A stretch of 22,816 nt of DNA from CAZYPB01 sp964649265 (GTDB lineage: Archaea; Micrarchaeota; Micrarchaeia; Burarchaeales; JAKAKT01), in NCBI GenBank assembly GCA_964649265.1, contig CAZYPB010000010.1, positions 1 to 22,816 of the forward strand, read 5' to 3'. Of this stretch, positions 16,137-21,681 are shown piece by piece. A program made the position numbers and the translations under genes. Position 1 is the first letter of the stretch, and every line of letters starts with the position of its first letter. Under the pieces are notes generated by a model. The model searched no databases, was not told the DNA's origin, and saw only the letters and a program-made list of their open reading frames with translations.

Positions 16137-16228
16137 TAGCGGGGACTGGATTTTCAGCCAAAAGGCCTTTGAACCAGCGATCTCTGGGTTATGAGCCCAG
16201 CGGGCACTCCAGACTACCCTACCCCGCT
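16137..16228 (-). tRNA. Initiator tRNA-Met (CAU) with 17-nt T-loop intron
   Basis: On the minus strand: acceptor AGCGGGG/CCCCGCT (A1-U72, an archaeal initiator hallmark), D stem GGGT/GCCC, and anticodon arm CTGGG-CTCATAA-CCCAG with three G-C pairs next to the loop, also an initiator feature. The anticodon is at 16191-16193. The T stem GCTGG/CCAGT is split: between loop bases A59 and T60 lies an insert of 17 bases (16151-16167). Removing it gives a standard 75-base tRNA with discriminator A and no encoded CCA. Around the insert the RNA folds as a perfect bulge-helix-bulge: central helix UUCA/UGAA, bulges AAG and AAU, and an intron helix GCC/GGC closed by UUUU. A TATA box lies upstream at 16260-16268. 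Confidence 0.95.
16151..16167 (-). other. tRNA intron at T-loop position 59/60
   Basis: The intron reads GGCCTTTTGGCTGAAAA on the minus strand. The bulge-helix-bulge places the cuts at AA/G and AA/U, which fixes the boundaries despite flanking A residues. Confidence 0.92.
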
Positions 16229-16259
16229 AGAAAAAGCTTAGTTATTGTACCTCGTGAGC

Positions 16260-16268
16260 TTTATAAAT
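16260..16268 (-). promoter_or_regulatory. TATA box of the initiator tRNA gene
   Basis: ATTTATAAA on the minus strand, centred about 36 bases before the tRNA 5' end and abutting the stop codon of the Nudix gene. Confidence 0.65.
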
Positions 16269-16652
16269 CTATAGCATTTTTATGACGGGTTTTACATTCA
16301 GACCAAGGTTTAGGTTCTTTGTTTCTTGAATTGTACACCATCTGTGTTCTGTGTGCTCCCTTGAGAGTTTTAGCTTTCCAGAAAATGATTTTGAAAGGTA
16401 AACAACATACACTGCATGCTTTTCTCTTCCCTTTACTTTGAATGTTGCGGAGGTGGCTCCCAGTATCCGTAGGTTCTTTGCTTTAAGCCCTGTCTCCTCT
16501 ATTGTTTCCCTTATTGCAGCCTCTTTTGGATGTTCTTTGAATTCAACCCCCCCTCCTGAAAATTCCCATATCTCATTGAACCTTTTGAGAAGCAGAATCC
16601 TGTTTCTTTTCTTTAGGACTAGATAGGAATTAAGTTCCTGTGTTTTTGCCAT
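16269..16652 (-). CDS. Nudix hydrolase
   Basis: 127 residues, a single Nudix domain. The Nudix box is complete: G-G-V-E-F-K-E, seven residues, then RETIEETGL (G-x5-E-x7-R-E-U-x-E-E-x-G-U). Enzymes of this family hydrolyse nucleoside diphosphates linked to another moiety (damaged dNTPs, sugar nucleotides, ADP-ribose and others). The substrate cannot be told from the box alone; the short length is like MutT-type or diadenosine-type members. ATG 16652 is 15 bases after the TFE stop, so it is probably co-transcribed with TFE. Confidence 0.92.
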   Translation of the reverse strand: MAKTQELNSYLVLKKRNRILLLKRFNEIWEFSGGGVEFKEHPKEAAIRETIEETGLKAKNLRILGATSATFKVKGREKHAVYVVYLSKSFSGKLKLSREHTEHRWCTIQETKNLNLGLNVKPVIKML

Positions 16653-16667
16653 ATAAGAAATAGGTTC

Positions 16668-17345
16668 TCAGCGTTTTTTAGCTTTGCTCTTCTTTTTGTG
16701 TTCCCTAACACCGGGGTTCTTTCTTCTTGTTGCCTTTATTGCTTTCTTTTTTGTCTTTAGTTTTATCTTTATCTTAAGTTTTTTAGTTTTCTTTGCTTTT
16801 TTTGTTTTCATTAATTTCTTTATTTTCAGTTTTTTCGTTTTAAGGGAAGGTCTTTTCTTCGTTGGTTTCTTATGTGGTGTTTCCCTTACTGAAACTCGGA
16901 CTGCTTTTGCAAACGAATCCTCGAGGTTTATTTTCTCTGACAGTTTCTTTTCAATTGATTTTATAATCTCCGCATTATCAAAAATACTCAAGTGGTCTCC
17001 ACATCTGTCGCAGACATATGCTGTTAGAACTGCGTCGGATTCAGGCACTCTCTGCGCGCTTCTGGTGCATTCAGCGTTGCCGCATACATAGAAAGTGTAT
17101 GACCGTTCGTATGCAAGTGCCTCCTCGTCTCTTTTCTCTATTTTCTCCTGTCTTTTTTCCATTACTTCATAGAGTTTTATCAGATCAACTGTCCAGTTGT
17201 AAGAAAACCAGCCTGTGTCTTTATCGCGTTCCCTAACGTATGTAGTTATCCCATATTCGTGAAGTTTGTTTAACACTGCCCGTACGTCGCTTACCTTTAA
17301 TCCGCATCTCTTTGCTATTTCGTCATCACTCATGGGATTGGTCAA
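16668..17345 (-). CDS. tfe: Transcription factor E (TFE alpha), main part, with Lys-rich tail
   Basis: 225 residues if started at TTG 17345 (ATG 17333 is the alternative). Residues of about 5-60 are the second half of the TFE winged helix: M-S-D-D-E-I-A-K-R-C-G-L-K-V-S-D-V-R, then V-R-E-R-D-K-D-T-G-W-F-S-Y-N-W. A linker helix leads to a zinc ribbon with Cys 88, 93, 112 and 115. Residues of about 157-225 form a tail with more than half Lys/Arg, not seen in typical TFE. TFE helps open promoters with TBP, TFB and RNA polymerase. The first two helices of the winged helix are missing here but are encoded in the same frame just upstream (17358-17516), separated by one TAA. GGTGGGAG lies just before the TTG and could restart translation. 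Confidence 0.85.
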   Translation of the reverse strand: MTNPMSDDEIAKRCGLKVSDVRAVLNKLHEYGITTYVRERDKDTGWFSYNWTVDLIKLYEVMEKRQEKIEKRDEEALAYERSYTFYVCGNAECTRSAQRVPESDAVLTAYVCDRCGDHLSIFDNAEIIKSIEKKLSEKINLEDSFAKAVRVSVRETPHKKPTKKRPSLKTKKLKIKKLMKTKKAKKTKKLKIKIKLKTKKKAIKATRRKNPGVREHKKKSKAKKR

Positions 17346-17357
17346 ACTCCCACCTAC

Positions 17358-17516
17358 TTATTTTATATTCGGTTTTCCCACATATGTGGGTTGCATTGCC
17401 TTGACAACGCACGCGGCATTAGGCCCAGCTAGCTCGTTCAATAACTCCAATACGTTCTCCGACAGCGTGAACCGTAAAATACCGGCCTTATTTGTATTTT
17501 TTGTTTTTTTGGCCAT
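17358..17516 (-). CDS. tfe: N-terminal part of TFE, ended by an in-frame stop
   Basis: 52 codons from ATG 17516 (MAKKTKNTNK). The segment NVLELLNELAGPNAACVVKAM matches the first two helices of the TFE winged-helix domain, which the downstream 225-codon frame lacks. The frame ends at TAA (17360-17358), and the downstream TFE frame is the same frame with only four codons between the stop and TTG 17345. Between the matching parts are about 15 extra codons containing a perfect 14-base palindrome. Possible explanations are a split TFE made by translational restart, an unrecognised intron, or a damaged gene. GTGG precedes the ATG and TATA-like elements lie at about 17575-17645. Confidence 0.7.
   Translation of the reverse strand: MAKKTKNTNKAGILRFTLSENVLELLNELAGPNAACVVKAMQPTYVGKPNIK
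17377..17390. repeat. 14-bp perfect palindrome in the TFE interruption
   Basis: CCCACATATGTGGG. It lies within the extra codons separating the two TFE parts, 17 bases before the in-frame TAA. A further GTGGG sits just after the stop and could pair with the same CCCAC. Confidence 0.85.
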
Positions 17517-17574
17517 GATTAACCACGCTCATTTTGGTTTGGAACAACCAAGAACGTACACCTGTATTGTGTAC

Positions 17575-17660
17575 TGTATCATATATATTGTTTTCTCGAA
17601 TGTCCCCCTGATCGCCAGTTTTATAAATAAACAGAAGGTATATAAAGAGTTTTCGGTTTA
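17575..17660 (-). promoter_or_regulatory. Probable TFE promoter region
   Basis: The gap between Trm56 and TFE holds several TATA-like elements on the minus strand. The best is ACCGAAAAC followed by TTTATATA (about 17639-17657, a BRE plus TATA). Others are TTTATAAAA near 17620 and ATATATAT near 17582. Which one is used cannot be decided from sequence alone. Confidence 0.5.
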
Positions 17661-17680
17661 CTGTTTTTTTCGTAAAACAA

Positions 17681-18187
17681 TTAAAGAAATGCTTTTCCCC
17701 GCTGTGTTGGTTTTATTTTTACCTTTGCATTCGGAAACTTCTTTTCCAATTCTTTCCCCTGGAAATATTCGTGAAGAAACACTGCAAGTGATGAGACTTC
17801 TGAGTGTGGTTGGTTTGTTATCGATATGTTGTAATCTGAGTTTTGATACAGTTCTGTTGGAACTTTCTGAGAACCCACGATAATCAGGAGGTCCTTGTGT
17901 TTTCTTATCTCGCTTATTTTGTCCTGTATTCTCTCCCCGTACATTGTGAGATGGATTGTTTTTCCCTTCCATTCAGATATGAATTTCTTCCAGTCCTTAC
18001 AATATTCTATATTGAAATTCCCGCCCCAGTTGTCTGCTATTTTCTTAACTGTGCTAAGGACATTGTTTGCGTTCTCTCCACTAACCACTACTCTGTCTGC
18101 ACCAAATGCCCTTGCAACAAGGCATACGTGCGATGTTATTCTCTCGTCTCTTACTGCCCTGTGTCCCCAACGTAGAACGACAATCAT
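17681..18187 (-). CDS. trm56: tRNA (cytidine(56)-2'-O)-methyltransferase
   Basis: 168 residues matching the archaeal Trm56 family of SPOUT methyltransferases over its length. The N-terminus L-R-W-G-H-R-A-V-R-D-E-R-I-T-S-H-V-C-L is the diagnostic block. Later segments are H-L-T-M-Y-G-E and L-L-I-I-V-G-S-Q-K-V-P, part of the knotted SAM-binding site, and N-Q-P-H-S-E-V-S-S-L-A-V-F-L. The enzyme 2'-O-methylates C56 in the T loop of tRNAs, stabilising the elbow. It is divergent from tRNA-Lys, 50 bases away, with a TATA-like element between them. In this genome C56 lies in the helix recognised for T-loop intron splicing, which makes the neighbourhood suggestive. Confidence 0.93.
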   Translation of the reverse strand: MIVVLRWGHRAVRDERITSHVCLVARAFGADRVVVSGENANNVLSTVKKIADNWGGNFNIEYCKDWKKFISEWKGKTIHLTMYGERIQDKISEIRKHKDLLIIVGSQKVPTELYQNSDYNISITNQPHSEVSSLAVFLHEYFQGKELEKKFPNAKVKIKPTQRGKAFL

Positions 18188-18203
18188 AAGATCCCTAGGT
18201 AGG

Positions 18204-18211
18204 TTTATATA
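18204..18211. promoter_or_regulatory. TATA-like element between trm56 and tRNA-Lys
   Basis: TTTATATA on the plus strand (TATATAAA on the minus). It is centred about 30 bases before tRNA-Lys and about 20 before the trm56 ATG. It fits the tRNA best; for trm56 the spacing is somewhat short. Confidence 0.5.
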
Positions 18212-18275
18212 GGTTAGAAATTAGAATATTTGCCCGTGGATCCGTAGCTCAGTTTGGTAGAGCGTCCGGCTCTTA

Positions 18276-18289
18276 AACACTTAGGAGAC
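18276..18289 (+). other. tRNA-Lys intron 1 (anticodon loop, 37/38)
   Basis: AACACTTAGGAGAC. AGGAG pairs with the anticodon-loop CUCUU. The ACA bulge before the 3' stem strand places the 3' cut at AC/A. Confidence 0.85.
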
Positions 18290-18311
18290 ACCGGACGGTC
18301 AAGGGTTCGAA

Positions 18312-18327
18312 CTCTGTAAAACGAAAA
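18312..18327 (+). other. tRNA-Lys intron 2 (T loop, 59/60)
   Basis: CTCTGTAAAACGAAAA. The 4-bp central helix UUCG/CGAA and 3-base bulges AA/C and AA/U define the boundaries, in the same geometry as the initiator tRNA intron. Confidence 0.9.
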
Positions 18328-18405
18328 TCCCTTCGGATCCGCTGTTGTTTTTCACTGGAAAACAAGCATCTCCCTAAATTTAAGCAATGGCCTCTTTTTC
18401 ACTGC

Positions 18406-19530
18406 ATGAATACTCTTGAGAAGCTTAAACTCCTTGGATCGAGTGCTAAGTATGACACCAGTTGTGGAGGGGATGAGAGAAAAAAATACCCTGAGAAACC
18501 GACATATGGGATATACAATGCTATTGCATATGGAAAATGTATGCCCCTGCTCAAAGTACTTCAGAGCAACAGATGTATCCATGACTGCAAATATTGCCTT
18601 AATTCTATGAAGTGTGCTAGGGCCTCTTTCGAACCAAAGGAACTCGCAGGTTTGTTTGAGAATTTTCTTAGAAAAGGCTATGTTGAGGGGTTGTTCCTAT
18701 CTTCTGCTGTAGAGGGGAGCCCAGATAGGTCAATTGAAAAAGTTATAGAGACTGCTGAGATAATTAGGGGGAACGGGTTCAGAGGGTATATGCACCTTAA
18801 GGCACTGCCTGGGGCATCGAGAAGCAATATAAGCCGGTTGTGTGAACTTGCAAGCAGGGTCTCGANNNNNNNNNNGATAAATATTGAAGCTCCGAGCAAA
18901 GGAAGGATGAACGAGCTGAGCAGCACAAAGGACTTCAGGACTGATATATTGAGGAGAATGGGCTGGTTAAAGGATATGAAACAACGGGGAGTTCTTAGAA
19001 ATTTTACAACTCAGTTTGTTTTAGGAGCGAATGACGAAACAGACCTTGAGTATATGGATATGAGTAAATGGATGTATGGGAATCTCAGTTTATGGAGAGC
19101 TTATTTCAGTGCCTTTTCTCCAGTTAAAGGAACTGACTTAGAGGGAAGGGAAAAAGAGAATCCTTTAAGGGAACACGCACTCTATCAGGCAGATTGGCTT
19201 TACAGGGTCTATGGGTTTGATTTTGATGAAGTTAAGAGTGTATTAGATGAAACAGGGTACCTTCCTCTTGGGAAGGATCTGAAATTCGAGTATGCAAATA
19301 ATATTATAACAAGGTATCCGATGGATATTAACAATGCTTCCTACGGGGAGTTATTGAGAATACCTGGTGTTGGGCCAACAAGTGCAGAAAGGATAGTGAA
19401 GAAACGAAATAATGGGGGGAGAATATGTGGGATAAAGGAACTGAAAGATCTGGGGGTTGTTGTTAAAAGGGCAATGAACTTTATCTCAACAGAAAAGGAG
19501 GGAAGGCAGAGCAGATTATCTGAATATTAG
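18406..19530 (+). CDS. Radical SAM protein with C-terminal HhH (putative DNA modification/repair)
   Basis: About 374 codons including a 10-N gap (about 370 real residues). The radical SAM Fe4S4 motif is CIHDCKYC (Cys 57, 61, 64). The N-terminus K-L-x-L-L-G-S-S-A-K-Y-D-T-S-C and the segment I-N-I-E-A-P match the family annotated as putative DNA modification/repair radical SAM protein, often linked to a uracil-DNA-glycosylase-like partner in bacteria. The C-terminus has a helix-hairpin-helix, L-L-R-I-P-G-V-G-P-T-S-A-E-R-I, for DNA binding. The reaction is unknown. It is convergent with endonuclease III and their stops overlap, which fits a DNA-repair setting. ATG 18406 lies about 65 bases after tRNA-Lys, with a weak TATA-like CTAAATTTAA upstream. 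Confidence 0.85.
   Translation: MNTLEKLKLLGSSAKYDTSCGGDERKKYPEKPTYGIYNAIAYGKCMPLLKVLQSNRCIHDCKYCLNSMKCARASFEPKELAGLFENFLRKGYVEGLFLSSAVEGSPDRSIEKVIETAEIIRGNGFRGYMHLKALPGASRSNISRLCELASRVSXXXXINIEAPSKGRMNELSSTKDFRTDILRRMGWLKDMKQRGVLRNFTTQFVLGANDETDLEYMDMSKWMYGNLSLWRAYFSAFSPVKGTDLEGREKENPLREHALYQADWLYRVYGFDFDEVKSVLDETGYLPLGKDLKFEYANNIITRYPMDINNASYGELLRIPGVGPTSAERIVKKRNNGGRICGIKELKDLGVVVKRAMNFISTEKEGRQSRLSEY
18866..18875. other. Assembly gap of 10 N inside the radical SAM gene
   Basis: Ten N separate GTCTCGA from GATAAATATT. Joining the two sides through their shared GA gives codons for V-S-I-N-I-E-A-P, the expected family sequence, so probably no bases are missing. Confidence 0.9.
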
Positions 19531-20177
19531 GTTGTTTTGTTTTTGTATTCACAGAGATTTAGGAGAGGGCATTCAGGACATCTTGGTTTTTGAGCTTTGC
19601 ACCTCTTCCTACCGTGTTCTATAAGCAATATGTGTAGAGAGTACATTATCTCTGGGTTTACTCTCTTTTCAAATATCTCATGGGCTTTTTCTCTTGATGT
19701 CTTGCTGGTGATAAGGCCTATTCTTTTTGAAACCCTGTGTACGTGTGTATCAACAGGAAACGATGGCATTCCTAAGGAGAAGCACATAACAACCGCAGCT
19801 GTTTTCGGGCCTATGCCGTTCATTGATATCAGGTAATCTTTTGCTTCCAATGGTTTCATCTTTTTTAAGTAATCAAGTGAAAGCTTTCCGTTGTCTTTCT
19901 TTACCCTGTTCAGCGCGCCTTTTATGTAGGCTGCTTTGCTTTTTGAAAGTCCTCCTTGTTTTATCTCTTTAGCTATGTTTTTTGTAGGGGCGTTCAGAAC
20001 CTCTCTCCACGCCCTGTATTTTTTTCTTAGTTGCGTGTATGCTCTGTCCCTATTTAGATCTGAAGTGTTCTGGGACAGAATTGTCAGGATGAGAGTTTCG
20101 AGTGGTTTGTATTTTAGTTCCCTCGGATTCCCGTATTCAGATTTGAGGATTCTGTGAATTCTTTCGATCTTCCCCAT
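19527..20177 (-). CDS. nth: Endonuclease III (DNA glycosylase/AP lyase)
   Basis: 216 residues, usual length for the family. The helix-hairpin-helix is MNGIGPKTAAVVM with catalytic Lys125, and the catalytic Asp143 is in P-V-D-T-H-V-H-R-V. The C-terminal Fe4S4 cluster has Cys 193, 200, 203 and 209 (C-x6-C-x2-C-x5-C). It removes oxidised pyrimidines and cuts abasic sites in base excision repair. It starts 12 bases after the histone gene stop, suggesting one transcript, and its stop overlaps the convergent radical SAM gene. Confidence 0.96.
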   Translation of the reverse strand: MGKIERIHRILKSEYGNPRELKYKPLETLILTILSQNTSDLNRDRAYTQLRKKYRAWREVLNAPTKNIAKEIKQGGLSKSKAAYIKGALNRVKKDNGKLSLDYLKKMKPLEAKDYLISMNGIGPKTAAVVMCFSLGMPSFPVDTHVHRVSKRIGLITSKTSREKAHEIFEKRVNPEIMYSLHILLIEHGRKRCKAQKPRCPECPLLNLCEYKNKTT

Positions 20178-20189
20178 TACACCACAAGA

Positions 20190-20432
20190 TTAGCGAGCCA
20201 TCTTTATGTCGTCTTCTGTGACCGTTACTCTTCCTGCGTGCTTTGCAAGTTTAACTGCTTTTGAGGAGATATTCGATGCTCTTTCCTGCAAAACAAGGGC
20301 TAACTCCCTTGCAGCTGTCTCACTTACTCTCTCGGCTCCAGCCTTTTTTATGAGCCTCTCTATTGGAGCCAGCGGAAGGTCTATGCTTTTCTGAGATGAA
20401 CGCTTAGATGATTTTCTTTTTTTTCTTGGCAA
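20190..20432 (-). CDS. Archaeal histone with basic N-terminal tail
   Basis: 80 residues. The histone fold occupies about 18-80: L-P-L-A-P-I-E-R-L-I-K-K-A-G-A-E-R-V-S, then A-V-K-L-A-K-H-A-G-R-V-T-V-T-E-D-D-I, the classic archaeal histone loops. It is preceded by about 17 residues rich in Lys/Arg/Ser (PRKKRKSSKRSSQK); typical archaeal histones of about 67 residues start right at the fold. The only start that fits is TTG 20432, with GGTGG a few bases upstream; no in-frame ATG exists nearby. The C-terminus ends a few residues earlier than in methanogen histones. It wraps DNA into nucleosome-like particles. The gene lies between IPK and nth. Confidence 0.92.
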   Translation of the reverse strand: MPRKKRKSSKRSSQKSIDLPLAPIERLIKKAGAERVSETAARELALVLQERASNISSKAVKLAKHAGRVTVTEDDIKMAR

Positions 20433-20481
20433 GAAACCACCAATGTCTTTTTCCTTAGTTGTTTTTTAAGCTTTTTGAATA

Positions 20482-21276
20482 CTAACCCACTTTTGTCGAT
20501 TTGTGAGGCTTTCCAAGGAGGGCGTTCTTGATATTGTTCTTTATTTTTCCTCCTGCTATCTCACATTCAACACCATTAACTGAAAGCCTATAGAGAGAAC
20601 CAACCTTATGGTACATCCCTCCGGTTACATCTGTTTCCGAGGCACCTGAAAGAAGAGGTTCTATCTCATGGAAGTTACTCGAGGTTATTTTTGGAACTGG
20701 TTGAACCTTCTTTTTCTTTTTTGGGTCTCCAGTATATACCATATCTACTCCTGTTGCCATTATAACCCTGTTGGCACCGAGCTCCAGTGATAAGTAAGAC
20801 AGAATCTTTTCAGTTGAGAGGATTGCAATTCCTTGTTGGATATCGAGAACAACGTCCCCATAGATTACTGGAATTATTCCGTTTTTCATTGCAGATACTA
20901 TGGGTTGTGGAAATGCCATCTCTATGTCCCCCTTTCTCGTTATCGTCCAGGCAGAAGGAGGAAATGACGCTGCTTTCAGTCCCTGTTTAAGAAGTGCAGC
21001 CATAACTGTTCTGTTTAATCTTGCTGCTGCGTCCTGCGTTAGCGCATAACCTGTTGTGCTTTTCTTATTTATGATTCCTTTGTGAACAGAGTACTTCTTA
21101 GCTGGGGTGTGCGGGAATGAACCGCCACCATGCCCTATTAAGAGGTGAATTTGTTTTTTGCCCAGTGCTTCCTTTATCTCTTTTGCAAGTCTGTTAATCG
21201 TCTTTGTGTCTGCTTTATACGCCTTGTTCTTGAATGTTATGAGGCTTCCACCCAGTTTAAGAAAAACCGTTTCCAT
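20482..21276 (-). CDS. ipk: Isopentenyl phosphate kinase
   Basis: 264 residues of the amino-acid-kinase fold. The N-terminus FLKLGGSLITFK and the loop GHGGGSFPHTPAKKYSVHKG contain the catalytic His that distinguishes IPK; Pro replaces the usual Gly before that His. Later segments are P-V-I-Y-G-D-V-V-L-D and the nucleotide-binding A-T-G-V-D-M-V-Y-T-G-D-P. It phosphorylates isopentenyl phosphate to IPP, the last step of the archaeal mevalonate route for ether lipids. ATG follows directly after the stop of the phosphomevalonate dehydratase small subunit, so they form an operon of consecutive pathway genes. Confidence 0.95.
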   Translation of the reverse strand: METVFLKLGGSLITFKNKAYKADTKTINRLAKEIKEALGKKQIHLLIGHGGGSFPHTPAKKYSVHKGIINKKSTTGYALTQDAAARLNRTVMAALLKQGLKAASFPPSAWTITRKGDIEMAFPQPIVSAMKNGIIPVIYGDVVLDIQQGIAILSTEKILSYLSLELGANRVIMATGVDMVYTGDPKKKKKVQPVPKITSSNFHEIEPLLSGASETDVTGGMYHKVGSLYRLSVNGVECEIAGGKIKNNIKNALLGKPHKSTKVG

Positions 21277-21681
21277 TTACTCACCCAATATTATCTTTCC
21301 GTTTGTTCCATCTACAGTAACAATGTCATCATCCTTTATTAGTGTTTCAAGTGGTTTTTCAGGCATATCGACCATCGGTATATCGGAGATTATTGCTCCG
21401 ACAGCAACAATTGGCTCAGATGAACTGTTTATCATTCCTGATGGCGCTTTTCCGTTTTTCTTCAGACGGTATATTGTGTAGGAACCAACTGTTGAACCCT
21501 TTCCTTTTGGAAATACAAGTATTGTACCGGCTACAGATTTCCCTTCCAATGGATGGCCCTTTTCAACAACAACGCCGGTATCCGGATCAACTCCACCTAG
21601 AAATGAGATTGGCTCAGTGGAGACAAGTGCCTTTGCTTTTGCCTGTCCTTTAGCTATCTTTCTACAAGTTATTGCTTCCAT
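21277..21681 (-). CDS. Phosphomevalonate dehydratase, small subunit (aconitase X swivel domain, DUF126)
   Basis: 134 residues from ATG 21681 (MEAITCRKIAKGQ). A longer start at 21708 is open, but the family begins near this point. Diagnostic segments are P-I-S-F-L-G-G-V-D-P-D-T-G, F-P-K-G-K-G-S-T-V-G-S-Y, and the P-I-V-A-V-G-A-I-I-S-D-I-P block. With the large subunit it dehydrates 5-phosphomevalonate to anhydromevalonate phosphate in the archaeal mevalonate pathway. It overlaps the end of the large-subunit gene by 13 bases and is followed at once by isopentenyl phosphate kinase. Confidence 0.92.
   Translation of the reverse strand: MEAITCRKIAKGQAKAKALVSTEPISFLGGVDPDTGVVVEKGHPLEGKSVAGTILVFPKGKGSTVGSYTIYRLKKNGKAPSGMINSSSEPIVAVGAIISDIPMVDMPEKPLETLIKDDDIVTVDGTNGKIILGE

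Larger units (their letters stand above)
18238..18341 (+). tRNA. tRNA-Lys (CUU) with two introns
   Basis: Acceptor GGATCCG/CGGATCC with discriminator G, D stem GCTC/GAGC, anticodon stem TCCGG/CCGGA, loop CTCTTAA with anticodon CTT at 18272-18274, and T stem AAGGG/CCCTT. Two inserts interrupt it: 14 bases at 18276-18289 (position 37/38) and 16 bases at 18312-18327 (position 59/60). Without them a 74-base tRNA results, and no CCA is encoded. In the first, the intron's AGGAG pairs with CUCUU of the anticodon loop, leaving a 3-base bulge ACA. In the second, UUCG pairs with CGAA, with bulges AAC and AAU. Both are consistent with bulge-helix-bulge splicing sites. Confidence 0.94.

Noticed and set aside
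17340..17400. A bulge-helix-bulge pre-mRNA intron within TFE: CAA/UUG outer pairs, CCCA/UGGG central helix, bulges CAU and AGU.
   Set aside because: The geometry is tempting, but the outer helix has only three pairs and cutting at the bulges joins the exons out of frame, running into a stop. A roughly 45-nt in-frame removal would suit the protein but has no matching fold that I could find.
17266..17883. A 205-codon plus-strand open frame across the TFE-Trm56 region.
   Set aside because: It is antisense to TFE and trm56, has no ribosome binding site and translates to composition expected of an antisense frame.
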